A stretch of DNA of 64,000 nucleotides from Rhodoferax sp. AJA081-3 (GCF_017798165.1 NZ_CP059068.1:3348001-3412000); one strand, 5' to 3'. Counted from the stretch's first letter, positions 8,916-18,219 are shown. Notes: generated by a model not told the origin, from the sequence alone. A program made the numbers and translations.

Positions 8916-9947
8916 TTACAGCGCGTTTGTGTAGCCCTGCGGGTTGTCACTTTGCCATCGCCAGGCATCGGTACACATGGCCAGCAAGTCTTGCTGCGCT
9001 TGCCAGCCCAAAAGCTGCTGTGCCAGTTGCGGTGAGGCAAAGCAGGTTGCCACATCCCCCGGACGGCGGGGCATGATCCGGTAGGGCACAGACTGTCCGC
9101 TGGCCTGCTCAAATGCCCGCACCACGTCCAATACGCTGTACCCCGTACCGGTGCCAAGGTTGATGGCTGTGCAGTGGCCGGTCTTTGAGGCAGCAAGTTG
9201 TTGCAACGCGCAAAGATGGCCTTTTGCGAGATCCGTGACATGTACGTAGTCACGCACACCAGTGCCATCGGGTGTGTCGTAGTCATCACCCCAAATATTC
9301 AAAACAGGATGCCGACCGATAGCCACCTGGGCCACAAAAGGCAGCAGGTTATTGGGCAAGCCCTGTGGGTCTTCACCGATCAAGCCACTGGGGTGGGCGC
9401 CCACCGGGTTGAAATAACGCAACATCCCAATACGCCAGGAAGGGTCCGCGGTAAAGACGTCCCGCAGCATTTTTTCCACCATCAGTTTGCTATGACCATA
9501 CGGATTGGTGGGTGCTAGAGGGTGTTCCTCGGTGAGCGGCAAAAACTGTGGGTTGCCGTACACGGTAGCGGACGAACTGAAGATCAGGGTTTTGACTTGG
9601 CACTGGGCCATGGCCTCTAGGAGCCGCAGTGTGCCCACTACATTGTGATCGTAGTAATGCAGGGGTTCCTGCACGGACTCGCTTACGGCCTTTAAGCCTG
9701 CACAGTGGATAACTGCAGTGGCACCACTCTGCTGAAGCGCGTCCGACAGGGTTTTGTGATCGCGCACATCACCTTGAATCCGCGCGAGAGATTGGCCGGT
9801 AATGTGCGCCACCCGGTCTAGGGACACCGGATTGCTGTTGTAGTAATTGTCCAGAACTGAGACGGTGAATCCGGCTTCGATCAAGGCCACGCAGATGTGC
9901 GTACCGATATAGCCCGCACCACCGGTGACCAGAACGCTGCCACTCAT
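8916..9947 (-). CDS. galE: UDP-glucose (probably also UDP-GlcNAc) 4-epimerase
   Basis: NAD-dependent epimerase of 343 aa interconverting UDP-Glc and UDP-Gal in the cytoplasm. It shows GGAGYIG (NAD site, residues 9-15), SSSATVYG (catalytic Ser region) and PYGHSK (Tyr150, Lys154), plus YFNPVGAHPSG and NNLLPF. The residue aligned with the size-gating position (Tyr299 in E. coli GalE, Cys307 in human GALE) is Cys302, in GDVATCFAS. A small residue there is known to let the enzyme also accept UDP-GlcNAc/UDP-GalNAc. It overlaps the upstream GT41 gene by 4 bp (ATGA), so it may supply that enzyme with donor sugars (inference). Confidence 0.96.
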   Translation of the reverse strand: MSGSVLVTGGAGYIGTHICVALIEAGFTVSVLDNYYNSNPVSLDRVAHITGQSLARIQGDVRDHKTLSDALQQSGATAVIHCAGLKAVSESVQEPLHYYDHNVVGTLRLLEAMAQCQVKTLIFSSSATVYGNPQFLPLTEEHPLAPTNPYGHSKLMVEKMLRDVFTADPSWRIGMLRYFNPVGAHPSGLIGEDPQGLPNNLLPFVAQVAIGRHPVLNIWGDDYDTPDGTGVRDYVHVTDLAKGHLCALQQLAASKTGHCTAINLGTGTGYSVLDVVRAFEQASGQSVPYRIMPRRPGDVATCFASPQLAQQLLGWQAQQDLLAMCTDAWRWQSDNPQGYTNAL

Positions 9948-12055
9948 GGAAGTGTGGCGTTCTGGGGTGAAGCATTCACTAGTGAAGCCATTTTTTCTCT
10001 GTACATTGCTTCGAGCGCGTTTTGAAGGTTGATAGCAAAGGTTTTGGTGTCAAAGAGTGGCGATTGTTCGGCCACCGCTCGCAAACCGTCCTTGAGTTTC
10101 GCAAGCTGGTCCACATTGCTGGCAAATTTTCTGGCGATTTCCACATACTCTGCTTCGTTCTTAGCAACCCAATCGCCTAAACCTACACAACCCAACATGG
10201 CGGCGCCTTGAAGCGACAGCATGGTGTTGCCAGCAAGTGTGATGGTAGGAACGCCCATCCAAAGGGCGAATGCTGTGGTGGTACCGCCTGGGTAGGGGAA
10301 TGTGTCAAGCGCAATGTCAACCCCATTGTGTGCATCAAGATAGCTTTCCCATCCAGTTCCTCCGACCAGTTCTACGCGTGAAAGATCAATGCCAGCCGAT
10401 ACCATGTCGGCACTAATTTGCTCGCGCATCGCCGGAAGAATCATGGCCATGTTTTGAATCTTCAAACGGGAATGGGGAACCGCTCCCAACACCTTTGCCC
10501 ACACGCCCAGAACTTCAGTGTTGATTTTCGCCAACTGCTGAAATGATCCAAATGTCACATACCCGTGTGTGCAACAAGGAGCTTGCTTGATGGGAATGGG
10601 GCGCGACGTCCGCGGCGCTGTCATGCACAATCGCGTTGCGGGAAGGCGGAAGACTTTTTCGCTGAACCACTCCTGCGTGTGTTCTGGTACGCAGGCGGTG
10701 TCGGCAATGATGTAGTCCATTGCTTTCAGACCGGTACTCGCAAAATAACCCAGCCATGCAACTTGTACCGGCGCAGGTTTGCGTGCAAAGACAGGCAGTC
10801 TTGCGTCTCCCGTATGACCACTTAGATCAATCAGTATGTCGATCCGTTCTGTGCGTATTAGCTCTGCAACTGTGTCATGCCCCATGTTCTTGATGTCATG
10901 CCAGCCGGAAAAAAGTGCCCTGAATACTTCTGTGCCTGCGTCGTCCTTCTGGTTGTTTGAAAAGGCGACAAGATGGAAGCGATCCTTACTGATATGCTCC
11001 AAAATTCCGACCAGAAAGTGGAGCACTGGATGCTCCCTGAATTCTCCGGCGACAAAGCCGACACGCAAAACTTTGTCTTTTACTGCAGTCAATTCCACCG
11101 GTATTGGTGGCAATTGCTGAATGGAGCCCTCAATATTTTGTGAAAACCGCTCAGCAGCTTGCTGATACGAGCGATTCAGCGCTTCTGCTGAGTGGCTTAG
11201 ATTCAGCAGAATTAGAGAGTGAGCAGGTTGGTAATCCGGTTTGCTCGCTATCGATTGCTCAAGTAGTTCAATGCCTGCACGTGCGTTACCGCAGCGTGTA
11301 AAGTAGTAACCTCGGTGGTAGAGGGCTTCGTGGAGGAAGGATTGATTGGTGGCTACGGCAGAATCAAAATATGGACGCGCTTCGATCTCTCGTTCAAGTC
11401 GGCAGAGCGATGCTCCAATGAGCATTTCGATATTGGGATCCTTGACGCCCATTGCAACCGCCGCTGTAAGGTGCTGCACGGTGCCTTCCAAGTCCAAACT
11501 ATCGGTGCACTCTTTTGCCAACATGACGCGGTAGTCTGTGCTCTCCGGGCATGAAACGATTCGTTCTTCCAGAAAGGCGCGGGCTTCGCCCTTTCGGCCT
11601 TGTGCTACCAATAGCCGAACAACATCCTCGCAGGCGCGTGTGAAATCCGGCCTCAAATCAAGGGTGGATTTGAAGTATTTGTTGGCGTCGTGGAGGTCAC
11701 CCTGTTTTTCACTGATTTCGCCCAAAAGGTAGTGTGCTTCAAAGGCCTGGGGATCCGTATTGGCGGGGTTGACGGCCCGCTTCAATGTAATACGGGCTTC
11801 CGTCAGCCTACCCTGCTCCTTGAGCACGTAACCGAGGCAAACCAGCGACTGGGTGTCGTCCACGGTGTGGGCAAGGGCCTCGCGAAAACAAGCCTCCGCT
11901 TCTTCCAGTTTTTCTTCAGCCAAATAGGCATTGCCTTGCTTGCGGAGGCGTTCTGTGTCAACGGGATTGGATGCCTGGGCGGACAGTGGTGGCGCGGCAC
12001 GTCCGGTCAACGTGTCAAGTCGCCGCTGCAGAAGGAGTCGAAGTCGGTCTAGCAT
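9944..12055 (-). CDS. TPR-containing GT41 (SPINDLY/O-GlcNAc-transferase-like) glycosyltransferase
   Basis: 703 aa. Residues about 35-270 are tetratricopeptide repeats (for example AEEKLEEAEACFREAL); the C-terminal half is a GT41 catalytic module. Catalytic-half signatures are VGFVAGEFREHPVLHF, ILIDLSGHTGDARLPVF, APVQVAWLGYFASTG, FGSFQQLAKI (the Lys matches the UDP-contacting Lys of human OGT) and PYPGGTTTAFALWMGVP. The family transfers GlcNAc or another sugar from a UDP donor to Ser/Thr of proteins; bacterial members modify flagellin, adhesins or unknown targets. It lies between a small helical protein (7 bp upstream) and galE (4-bp overlap), a clear operon. The protein target is not evident from the window. 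Confidence 0.9.
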   Translation of the reverse strand: MLDRLRLLLQRRLDTLTGRAAPPLSAQASNPVDTERLRKQGNAYLAEEKLEEAEACFREALAHTVDDTQSLVCLGYVLKEQGRLTEARITLKRAVNPANTDPQAFEAHYLLGEISEKQGDLHDANKYFKSTLDLRPDFTRACEDVVRLLVAQGRKGEARAFLEERIVSCPESTDYRVMLAKECTDSLDLEGTVQHLTAAVAMGVKDPNIEMLIGASLCRLEREIEARPYFDSAVATNQSFLHEALYHRGYYFTRCGNARAGIELLEQSIASKPDYQPAHSLILLNLSHSAEALNRSYQQAAERFSQNIEGSIQQLPPIPVELTAVKDKVLRVGFVAGEFREHPVLHFLVGILEHISKDRFHLVAFSNNQKDDAGTEVFRALFSGWHDIKNMGHDTVAELIRTERIDILIDLSGHTGDARLPVFARKPAPVQVAWLGYFASTGLKAMDYIIADTACVPEHTQEWFSEKVFRLPATRLCMTAPRTSRPIPIKQAPCCTHGYVTFGSFQQLAKINTEVLGVWAKVLGAVPHSRLKIQNMAMILPAMREQISADMVSAGIDLSRVELVGGTGWESYLDAHNGVDIALDTFPYPGGTTTAFALWMGVPTITLAGNTMLSLQGAAMLGCVGLGDWVAKNEAEYVEIARKFASNVDQLAKLKDGLRAVAEQSPLFDTKTFAINLQNALEAMYREKMASLVNASPQNATLP

Positions 12056-12062
12056 CGCATAG

Positions 12063-12365
12063 CTACTGGGTGCGTAGGCTGATCAGAATCCACGACGCCA
12101 GCGAGTCGGTCAGTTGTGGGTCGTAACCGGCGTCCTTCAGATCCCACTTGAACGTGTTCAGCAGTTTGGCGATTTTGTAGAAGTTCAGGATTTCCTCCTG
12201 TTTGAACTGGCGGATGCGTTTGAGCATTTTCTCTTTGGCGTAGTTGGCCTTGGACTGGCGCTTAGCGGCACTCAGTGTGGGGTCAATAGGCACAAATTCC
12301 TTGACAAGCGCGGCCAGCTCCGAACCGAATGCCTGCGAATTTTTGGCGCTTAACCACTTGAACAT
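12063..12365 (-). CDS. Small helical protein of unknown function, first gene of the GT41 operon
   Basis: 100 aa, charged, apparently all-helical, no signal peptide or membrane segment. The middle is strongly basic (AAKRQSKANYAKEKMLKRIR), followed by FKQEEILNFYKIAKLLNTFKWDL. It starts at ATG 12365 with a purine-rich GGGAAAT just upstream and ends 7 bp before the GT41 start, so the two are very likely cotranslated. I do not recognise a named domain. The position suggests an adaptor, substrate or partner of the glycosyltransferase, which is inference only. Confidence 0.75.
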   Translation of the reverse strand: MFKWLSAKNSQAFGSELAALVKEFVPIDPTLSAAKRQSKANYAKEKMLKRIRQFKQEEILNFYKIAKLLNTFKWDLKDAGYDPQLTDSLASWILISLRTQ

Positions 12366-12477
12366 ACTATTTCCCGGTTTGAAAGCTTGATTGACCTTTC
12401 AGAAAGGCCTTTGCATTCTAAGTGGCGACAGGCGTAGTGCCTGCTATTTCGGCGCACTGCCCCACGAATGACGGGCT

Positions 12478-12936
12478 ATGATGCGCCTCCCTCCGTCGGA
12501 TCCATTTCTCCGTCCCAGCGCTTTGCCACACATCCACATCACTGACATCGAAGCGGCCATCAACTTCTGGCGTGCCCGCCAGCCCTCGCCTGATGGTGTG
12601 ACGCTGCTGGCGCCCACGCGTGCGCTGGCCGAGGTCTATGCCCGCATGGTGTACGACCACGCGTTGCAGGTGGAGGCGGCCGCGATGGGCGAAGCGGCCA
12701 CCGCGGCCTGGCTGGAGTGGTATGCCAGCACGCCGGACACACCATGTATCGCCATCTGCTCTACCAGCCAGGGTGATGAACTGTGCAAGGGTTGTGGCCG
12801 CACGTTTGAAGAGGTGCAGCTGTGGCCGGGCATGGACCCGGTGGAGAAACGCGACACCTGGCACCGTATCACAGTTGAGGGCACGGCCTGGCGCTTCAAC
12901 AAATACGCAGAGCGGGCTGCCGAAGGTAAACAGTAG
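12478..12936 (+). CDS. DUF3717 + DUF1289 domain protein
   Basis: 152 aa cytoplasmic protein. The N-terminal part (IHITDIEAAINFWRARQPSP, about residues 18-60) matches the Burkholderiales-specific DUF3717, and the C-terminal part (PCIAICSTSQGDELCKGCGR, then WPGMDPVEKRDTW) is a DUF1289 domain with its conserved four-cysteine pattern, which probably binds metal. Function unknown. ATG-ATG start at 12478/12481. It is divergent from the GT41 operon and converges on yaeQ across a family-A repeat. Confidence 0.88.
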   Translation: MMRLPPSDPFLRPSALPHIHITDIEAAINFWRARQPSPDGVTLLAPTRALAEVYARMVYDHALQVEAAAMGEAATAAWLEWYASTPDTPCIAICSTSQGDELCKGCGRTFEEVQLWPGMDPVEKRDTWHRITVEGTAWRFNKYAERAAEGKQ

Positions 12937-12980
12937 GGCCTCTACGTTCCAACGCTGCGCGGGGTGCTCGGCTGCGATAA

Positions 12981-13029
12981 ATTGCTATTGGTTTAATAGC
13001 TACCGAGGTTCAATTGACGGGGGCTAGAG
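12981..13029 (+). repeat. Family-A repeat (GCTAT...GGGGGCTAGAGCC), intergenic
   Basis: Contains TTGCTATTGGTTTAATAGC followed after about 18 nt by GACGGGGGCTAGAGCC. It sits between two convergent genes, with the yaeQ stop codon 1-2 bp from its right end. Related copies with the same two halves occur at 13594, 17613, 33299, 36194, 47475, 51384, 54224 and 60303. Confidence 0.85.
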
Positions 13030-13030
13030 C

Positions 13031-13591
13031 CTATTTCCACCGAACAGGTTCGATGTCCACGGTGTTCTTGCCATCCCCCAGCATCAACACGCCTTCCTGT
13101 AACGTGGCCTGCAGCTGCATGCTGCGCTGGGCCAGTTGGGCCAGGGCCTGCGACGCCACGCTGGGCACGCGCCAGACCTGCAGTTTGTCCAGCCGGGTCA
13201 GCTTGGTCTCGATGCCCTTCCACCAGATCTCGGCCGAGTGCGCAAAGCAGTACAGCATCACCGCATCGGCCTTGTTGCAGGCCTTGCTGATGGGTCTGTC
13301 TTCGGGCTGGCCCACCTCGATCCACAGGCGTTTGTGGCCGGTGAAGTCGGTTAGCGACACGTCCGGGTCTTCTACGTCCGACAGGCCCGCGCCAAAGGCC
13401 AGCACGCCGTCGCCATTACATTCGCTTTGCAGCCTGTAGGCGTTGAACGCCAGCGCGGCCAGGCGGATCATCATGCGTTCGTCGGTCTCGCTGGGGTGGC
13501 GGGCCAAGGTGAGCGCGTGGTCGGCGTAGTAGCTGTGTTCAATGTCAGCGATCTGCAGATTGGCTTTATAGATGGTGGACTTGAGTGCCAT
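13031..13591 (-). CDS. yaeQ: YaeQ family protein
   Basis: About 186 aa from ATG 13591 (MALKSTIYKANLQIADIEHS), matching the E. coli YaeQ start; the frame runs 18 bp further upstream. Family hallmarks are LTLARHPSETDERMMIRLAA, LWIEVGQPEDRPISKAC, WWKGIETKL and a C-terminal MQLQATLQEGVLML. YaeQ has a fold related to PD-(D/E)XK nucleases but no firm biochemical role. It is downstream of purB on the same strand, separated by a family-A repeat that forms a terminator-like hairpin. Confidence 0.95.
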   Translation of the reverse strand: MALKSTIYKANLQIADIEHSYYADHALTLARHPSETDERMMIRLAALAFNAYRLQSECNGDGVLAFGAGLSDVEDPDVSLTDFTGHKRLWIEVGQPEDRPISKACNKADAVMLYCFAHSAEIWWKGIETKLTRLDKLQVWRVPSVASQALAQLAQRSMQLQATLQEGVLMLGDGKNTVDIEPVRWK

Positions 13592-13593
13592 GA

Positions 13594-13646
13594 TTGCTAT
13601 CAAAAACAAAGCGCCTCACGCCCGTTTGACGGGGGCTGGAGGCGCT
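13594..13646 (+). repeat. Family-A repeat with extended hairpin, between purB and yaeQ
   Basis: Begins TTGCTATCAAAAACAAAGCG and ends GACGGGGGCTGGAGGCGC. Unlike the other copies, the terminal GGAGGCGCTTTT pairs with an upstream AAAGCGCCTC. Confidence 0.85.
13607..13643 (-). terminator. Bidirectional hairpin terminator candidate after purB
   Basis: AAAGCGCCTC (from 13608) pairs with GAGGCGCTTTT (to about 13640), with the CCCGTTTGACGGG segment forming an inner stem. On the minus strand the stem is followed by a T-rich run (TTTGTTTTTGATAG), consistent with termination downstream of purB. The hairpin is built from a family-A repeat copy. Confidence 0.55.
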
Positions 13647-13666
13647 TTTGGTTTAAAGGGGTGGTG

Positions 13667-15073
<1,407 letters not shown>

Positions 15074-15143
15074 TCACCCTGTAACAGCCGGTCTTGGCAC
15101 CCCCAATGGATAGAATGAAGACTACTGAAACTGATGAGCACGC

Positions 15144-15758
15144 ATGAAATTACTCGGATCCACCTCTAGCCCCTATGTTCGCAAAGTGCGCGTGGTCATG
15201 GCCGAGAAAAAACTGGACTATGCGTTTGTGCCCGAAGACGTCTGGAGCGCCAGCACCACCATAGCGGAGTCGAACCCGCTGGGAAAAGTGCCCTGCCTGA
15301 TCATGGAAGGGGCCGAGGCCCTGTTCGATTCCCGCGTCATTGTGGAATACCTGGACACGCTGTCGCCCGTCGGCAAGCTGATTCCACCCGTGGGCCGTGA
15401 GCGCGCCGAGATCAAGACCTGGGAAGCCCTGGCCGATGGCCTGATGGACGCCGCCATCCTGGCCCGCCTGGAAGCCACCTGGACCGGCCGCACCAAGGCC
15501 CAACGCAGCCAGGTCTGGATCGACCGTCAGTTGGCCAAGGTAACCGCCACCGTCAAGGCCATGAGCCACGGCCTGGGTGACAAGCCTTTTTGCGGCGGCA
15601 TCCACTTCAGCCTGGCCGACATCGCCGTGGGTTGCGCTTTGGGATATCTGGACTTCCGCTTCCCACAGATCGACTGGCGCACCGATTACCCCAACCTGGT
15701 TCGCCTGCACGACAAGCTGATGCAGCGCCCCAGCTTCGCGGACACGATTCCCGTCTAA
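15144..15758 (+). CDS. Glutathione S-transferase family protein (YibF-like)
   Basis: 204 aa cytoplasmic protein. The N-terminal thioredoxin-like domain starts MKLLGSTSSPYVRKVRVVMAEK (Ser-Pro-Tyr catalytic region), followed by NPLGKVPCLIM (cis-Pro) and FDSRVIVEYLD. The C-terminal helical domain contains FSLADIAVGCALGYLDFRFP. The residue pattern is that of YibF-type GSTs, whose substrates are unknown. It is divergent from purB with 97 bp between starts and is followed by a repeat-filled spacer. Confidence 0.92.
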   Translation: MKLLGSTSSPYVRKVRVVMAEKKLDYAFVPEDVWSASTTIAESNPLGKVPCLIMEGAEALFDSRVIVEYLDTLSPVGKLIPPVGRERAEIKTWEALADGLMDAAILARLEATWTGRTKAQRSQVWIDRQLAKVTATVKAMSHGLGDKPFCGGIHFSLADIAVGCALGYLDFRFPQIDWRTDYPNLVRLHDKLMQRPSFADTIPV

Positions 15759-16084
15759 GGCAGCCGCCGGCGCCAAGGCCAAATCCGCGCCGGGCCGCCC
15801 CAAGCGGCTCTGGACCGCTTGGCGGCCAGCGCCGACAGGCATTTAGCCCCCCTGGGGCTGATGAAGGCTGCGGCTCCAGAGCCAACTGCTTGGCTCTGGA
15901 CAGCCTGAAGAGCCTGTGCCTCTGGCAGGGCCTGATCAGCGACCCGCAAAGCGGCGGAGCGTGGGGGCAATACCTCTACGGGTTTCCCCGCGAGACGGCG
16001 GCGCAACAGGTGCTTGCGCCGTTCACACCGTTTTACATTATTGGACTTCCCAAATCGCGTGCTGAGGAATACAGTGGGTCCCCT
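15759..16084. repeat. 326-bp gene-free spacer filled mainly by a family-B GC-rich repeat
   Basis: No credible gene lies here. From about 15761 to 15970 it carries a GC-rich repeat with two hairpins: GGCCGCCCCAAGCGG (15794) against CCGCTTGGCGGCC (to 15826), and GGCTCCAGAGCC near 15871 against TGGCTCTGGA (to 15900). Its right end (GCGGCGGAGCGTGGGGGC) and left end (GCCGGGCCGCCCC) match, in reverse complement, the ends of the segment inserted in fmt at 50802-50876. The last 100 bp (15975-16084) hold no clear motif beyond GAGGAA near 16065, a possible but distant ribosome site. Confidence 0.7.
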
Positions 16085-16324
16085 ATGGCGACCTACAAGA
16101 CCAAGACCCAGTACAAATGCCACGAATGTGGTGCCACCAGCTACCAGCAGGTGATTGACCGCGGACCCAGCGGCGCCTTGCAAGCCACCGGCCAATACCG
16201 TTGCAGCGGTTGCCGCAGCATCTTCGCCAGCATCCGCGCCTGGTGGGAACCGCGCAGAACGCCAGAATTCCAGCCCAGCGCGTTCCAAGCCAGCGCCTTC
16301 CAGCCCAGTTCGTTCGCGGGCTAG
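16085..16324 (+). CDS. Small zinc-ribbon protein with C-terminal tandem repeat
   Basis: 79 aa from ATG 16085. CHEC (Cys12, Cys15) and CSGC (Cys40, Cys43) form a four-cysteine zinc ribbon. The tail is three near-identical 5-residue units (FQPSA, FQASA, FQPSS) encoded by three 15-bp tandem copies at 16268-16312. Function unknown; a nucleic-acid or protein interaction role is possible for a zinc ribbon. The ribosome site is poor (GAGGAA about 17 nt upstream). The frame is also open far upstream, but only this part looks like a structured protein. Confidence 0.6.
   Translation: MATYKTKTQYKCHECGATSYQQVIDRGPSGALQATGQYRCSGCRSIFASIRAWWEPRRTPEFQPSAFQASAFQPSSFAG
16268..16312 (+). repeat. Three 15-bp tandem units in the zinc-ribbon gene
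   Basis: Units start at 16268 (TTCCAGCCCAGCGCG), 16283 (TTCCAAGCCAGCGCC) and 16298 (TTCCAGCCCAGTTCG). They encode pentapeptides at the C terminus, so copy number changes would alter only the tail length. Confidence 0.8.
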
Positions 16325-16351
16325 TCCGGCGTCATCCCGGCACCCACCGCG

Positions 16352-16810
16352 TCAACTGTTGGCGCGTTTCTTCAGCCAGCGCATCAGACCGCCGATCAAG
16401 GGCAGTTTTTCATACAACTCCTGCGCGGCGTCCCAATAATCGCGGTGCAGGGTCACCAGGCCTGCGTCGGAAAACACCAGGTGGCTGGTGCCCCGTATGG
16501 TTTGCACGGTGTGGGTATCAAAACGTTTGAACCGGAAGTGGAAGTCCCACAGCAGAAAACACTGCGCACCCTGCACCACCTGCCCGGTCACGACAAAACG
16601 CGGTTCGTCCAGCGCGACAAACATATGGCGAAAAATGCCCTCAACGGCCGCCAGCCCCTGCACGTCGTTGAACGGGTCCACAAAGCGGGCGTTACGGTCG
16701 TAGAACAAACCCAGCTGGCCCACACTGTCTGGGGTCAGTGATTCAAAAAATGCGACCACGCGCGCAACGTCGGGTGCCGGCGGGATCGGGTGGGGCGTGG
16801 CAGTGCTCAT
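16352..16810 (-). CDS. NTF2-like (SnoaL-fold) protein
   Basis: About 152 aa from ATG 16810, whose ATGA overlaps the stop of the upstream SDR gene. The pattern FFESLTPDSVGQLGLFYDRN, then FVDPFNDVQGLAAVEGIFRHMF, is that of NTF2-like 'nuclear transport factor 2 family' small proteins, a cone fold that can be catalytic or ligand-binding. It is the last gene of the leftward lipid-modification cluster, where such a protein commonly accompanies the SDR. Specific role unknown. Confidence 0.85.
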   Translation of the reverse strand: MSTATPHPIPPAPDVARVVAFFESLTPDSVGQLGLFYDRNARFVDPFNDVQGLAAVEGIFRHMFVALDEPRFVVTGQVVQGAQCFLLWDFHFRFKRFDTHTVQTIRGTSHLVFSDAGLVTLHRDYWDAAQELYEKLPLIGGLMRWLKKRANS

Positions 16811-17598
16811 GGGGCGATGCGGCGGACCAGTTGAAAAAACAGGCGGTTGGGCAGGATGCGCAGCGCCTTGAGCCACAGCGTAAACCGCTTGGGGAAATGG
16901 ATTTCAAACGCGCCCCGCCCCCAGCCCCGCAGTATGGCCTGCGCCGCCTGCTCGGGCGTCAGCAGCGCGGGCATGGCGAAATCGTTGCCAGCGGTCAGCG
17001 GCGTCTGCACAAAGCCCGGGTTGATGATGGACACGCCCAGCCCCTTGGTGTGCAGGTCCAGGTACAGGGTCTCGGCAAGGTTGATCAGCGCCGCCTTGGT
17101 CGGGCCATAGGCCAGGCTGTTGGGCAGGCCCCGGTAACCGGCCACACTGCCCACCAGGCTGATGTGGCCGCTGCCGCGTGCCAGCAGGGCGGGCAACACG
17201 GCGTCCAGCAAGTACAGGGCACCCAGGTAGTTGACGTCGTTGTGGCGCAGCATGTCGGCCACGTCCAGCGCATCGGCGCGCATGGCGTTGTAGTGGCCCG
17301 CGCAGTACACCACGCAGTCCAGCGGGCCCTGGGCCAGCAGCTGTGCGGCCCGTGATTGCACCGCCTGGCGTTGGGTCACATCCAGGGCCAGCGCCCGGCT
17401 GCCGGGGTGGGTGTCCACAAAGGCAGCCAGTGACTGGGCGTTGCGTGCCGACACCACCACCCTGGCGCCCAGTGCATGCAGCGCCGCCGCCGTGGCCTTG
17501 CCAATGCCGCTGGACGCACCAACGATCCACACGGTCTTGCCGGCCCAGTCCAGCAAGGGCGGGTTGAGGGGCGGCAAGAAGAAATTGCGCAAGGGCAT
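16807..17598 (-). CDS. Short-chain dehydrogenase/reductase
   Basis: 263 aa NAD(P)-dependent oxidoreductase of Rossmann fold. It shows VGASSGIGKATA (cofactor glycine motif, variant of TGxxxGxG), VVYCAGHYNA (NAG-like), SLVGSVAGYRG (catalytic Ser) and YGPTK (catalytic Tyr and Lys). It belongs to the leftward cluster with cfa and DUF3833, where an SDR of this type is a regular member, so a lipid or fatty-acyl substrate is likely by context only. A family-A repeat separates it from the DUF3833 gene, which may weaken readthrough. Confidence 0.92.
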   Translation of the reverse strand: MPLRNFFLPPLNPPLLDWAGKTVWIVGASSGIGKATAAALHALGARVVVSARNAQSLAAFVDTHPGSRALALDVTQRQAVQSRAAQLLAQGPLDCVVYCAGHYNAMRADALDVADMLRHNDVNYLGALYLLDAVLPALLARGSGHISLVGSVAGYRGLPNSLAYGPTKAALINLAETLYLDLHTKGLGVSIINPGFVQTPLTAGNDFAMPALLTPEQAAQAILRGWGRGAFEIHFPKRFTLWLKALRILPNRLFFQLVRRIAP

Positions 17599-17612
17599 GG
17601 TGAAGGATGCTC

Positions 17613-17657
17613 TGGTATTGATAGCTGCTTAGCTAGATTGCACGGGGGCTAGGGCCT
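17613..17657 (+). repeat. Family-A repeat between DUF3833 and SDR genes
   Basis: TGGTATTGATAGCTGCTTAG followed by CACGGGGGCTAGGGCC. It lies between two co-directional leftward genes, with the conserved GGGGGC end nearer the upstream gene's stop. Confidence 0.8.
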
Positions 17658-17680
17658 TGTTTTGCATAAATGCTTTCGGC

Positions 17681-18217
17681 TCAGCGTTTGGTGAAAGACA
17701 GCGTGACTTCACCCAGGCGCACGCCAAACTTGGACATGGTGGCCTTGTTCAGCATGACCTTGTCGGTCATCAAGTACATCCAGTCGTCAAACTGCACGTC
17801 ATAGACGCTGTTGTCCACGGGCAGGCGCATGGTGTAGGTCCAGTGGAAGGCGTTGCCCTGGCTTTCACCCAGCGCCTCGCCGACCACATCATCGGCGCGG
17901 CCCACATAACGGCTATTGCCCGTTTTCTTCAAGCGCCAGATGCGGGTTTGTTTCGTGCCGTCGGAGTAGCTGAAGTCTTCGTTCAACACGCCTTCGTCAC
18001 CGGTCCAGCTGCACTGCATCAGCACAGTAAAACGCTTGACCACCGTGCCGGATCGGTCGGTGAACACTCCGTAGGCGTCCAGCGTGCCGTTGAAATACTG
18101 CTGCAGGTCCAGCGTGGGTTGCTGGTTGGCATAACTGTCTATGTTGTGGCTGGCGCAGCCATTCAATAGCAGGGCGGTGCTTGCTCCGGCAAGCGCTAAA
18201 ACCCATCGTCTTTTCAT
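17681..18217 (-). CDS. DUF3833 family lipoprotein
   Basis: 178 aa. Lipoprotein signal MKRRWVLALAGASTALLLNGC with the lipobox LLNGC (Cys21). The mature part has the DUF3833 pattern: LQQYFNGTLDAYGVF, RSGTVVKRF, LNEDFSYSDGTKQTRIW and a closing FGVRLGEVTLSFTKR. AGGAG lies upstream of ATG 18217. The gene starts 2 bp beyond the MFS stop, so they are cotranscribed. The family is a constant partner of the cfa/DUF1365/SDR cluster; its biochemical role is unknown. Confidence 0.92.
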   Translation of the reverse strand: MKRRWVLALAGASTALLLNGCASHNIDSYANQQPTLDLQQYFNGTLDAYGVFTDRSGTVVKRFTVLMQCSWTGDEGVLNEDFSYSDGTKQTRIWRLKKTGNSRYVGRADDVVGEALGESQGNAFHWTYTMRLPVDNSVYDVQFDDWMYLMTDKVMLNKATMSKFGVRLGEVTLSFTKR

Positions 18218-18219
18218 GT

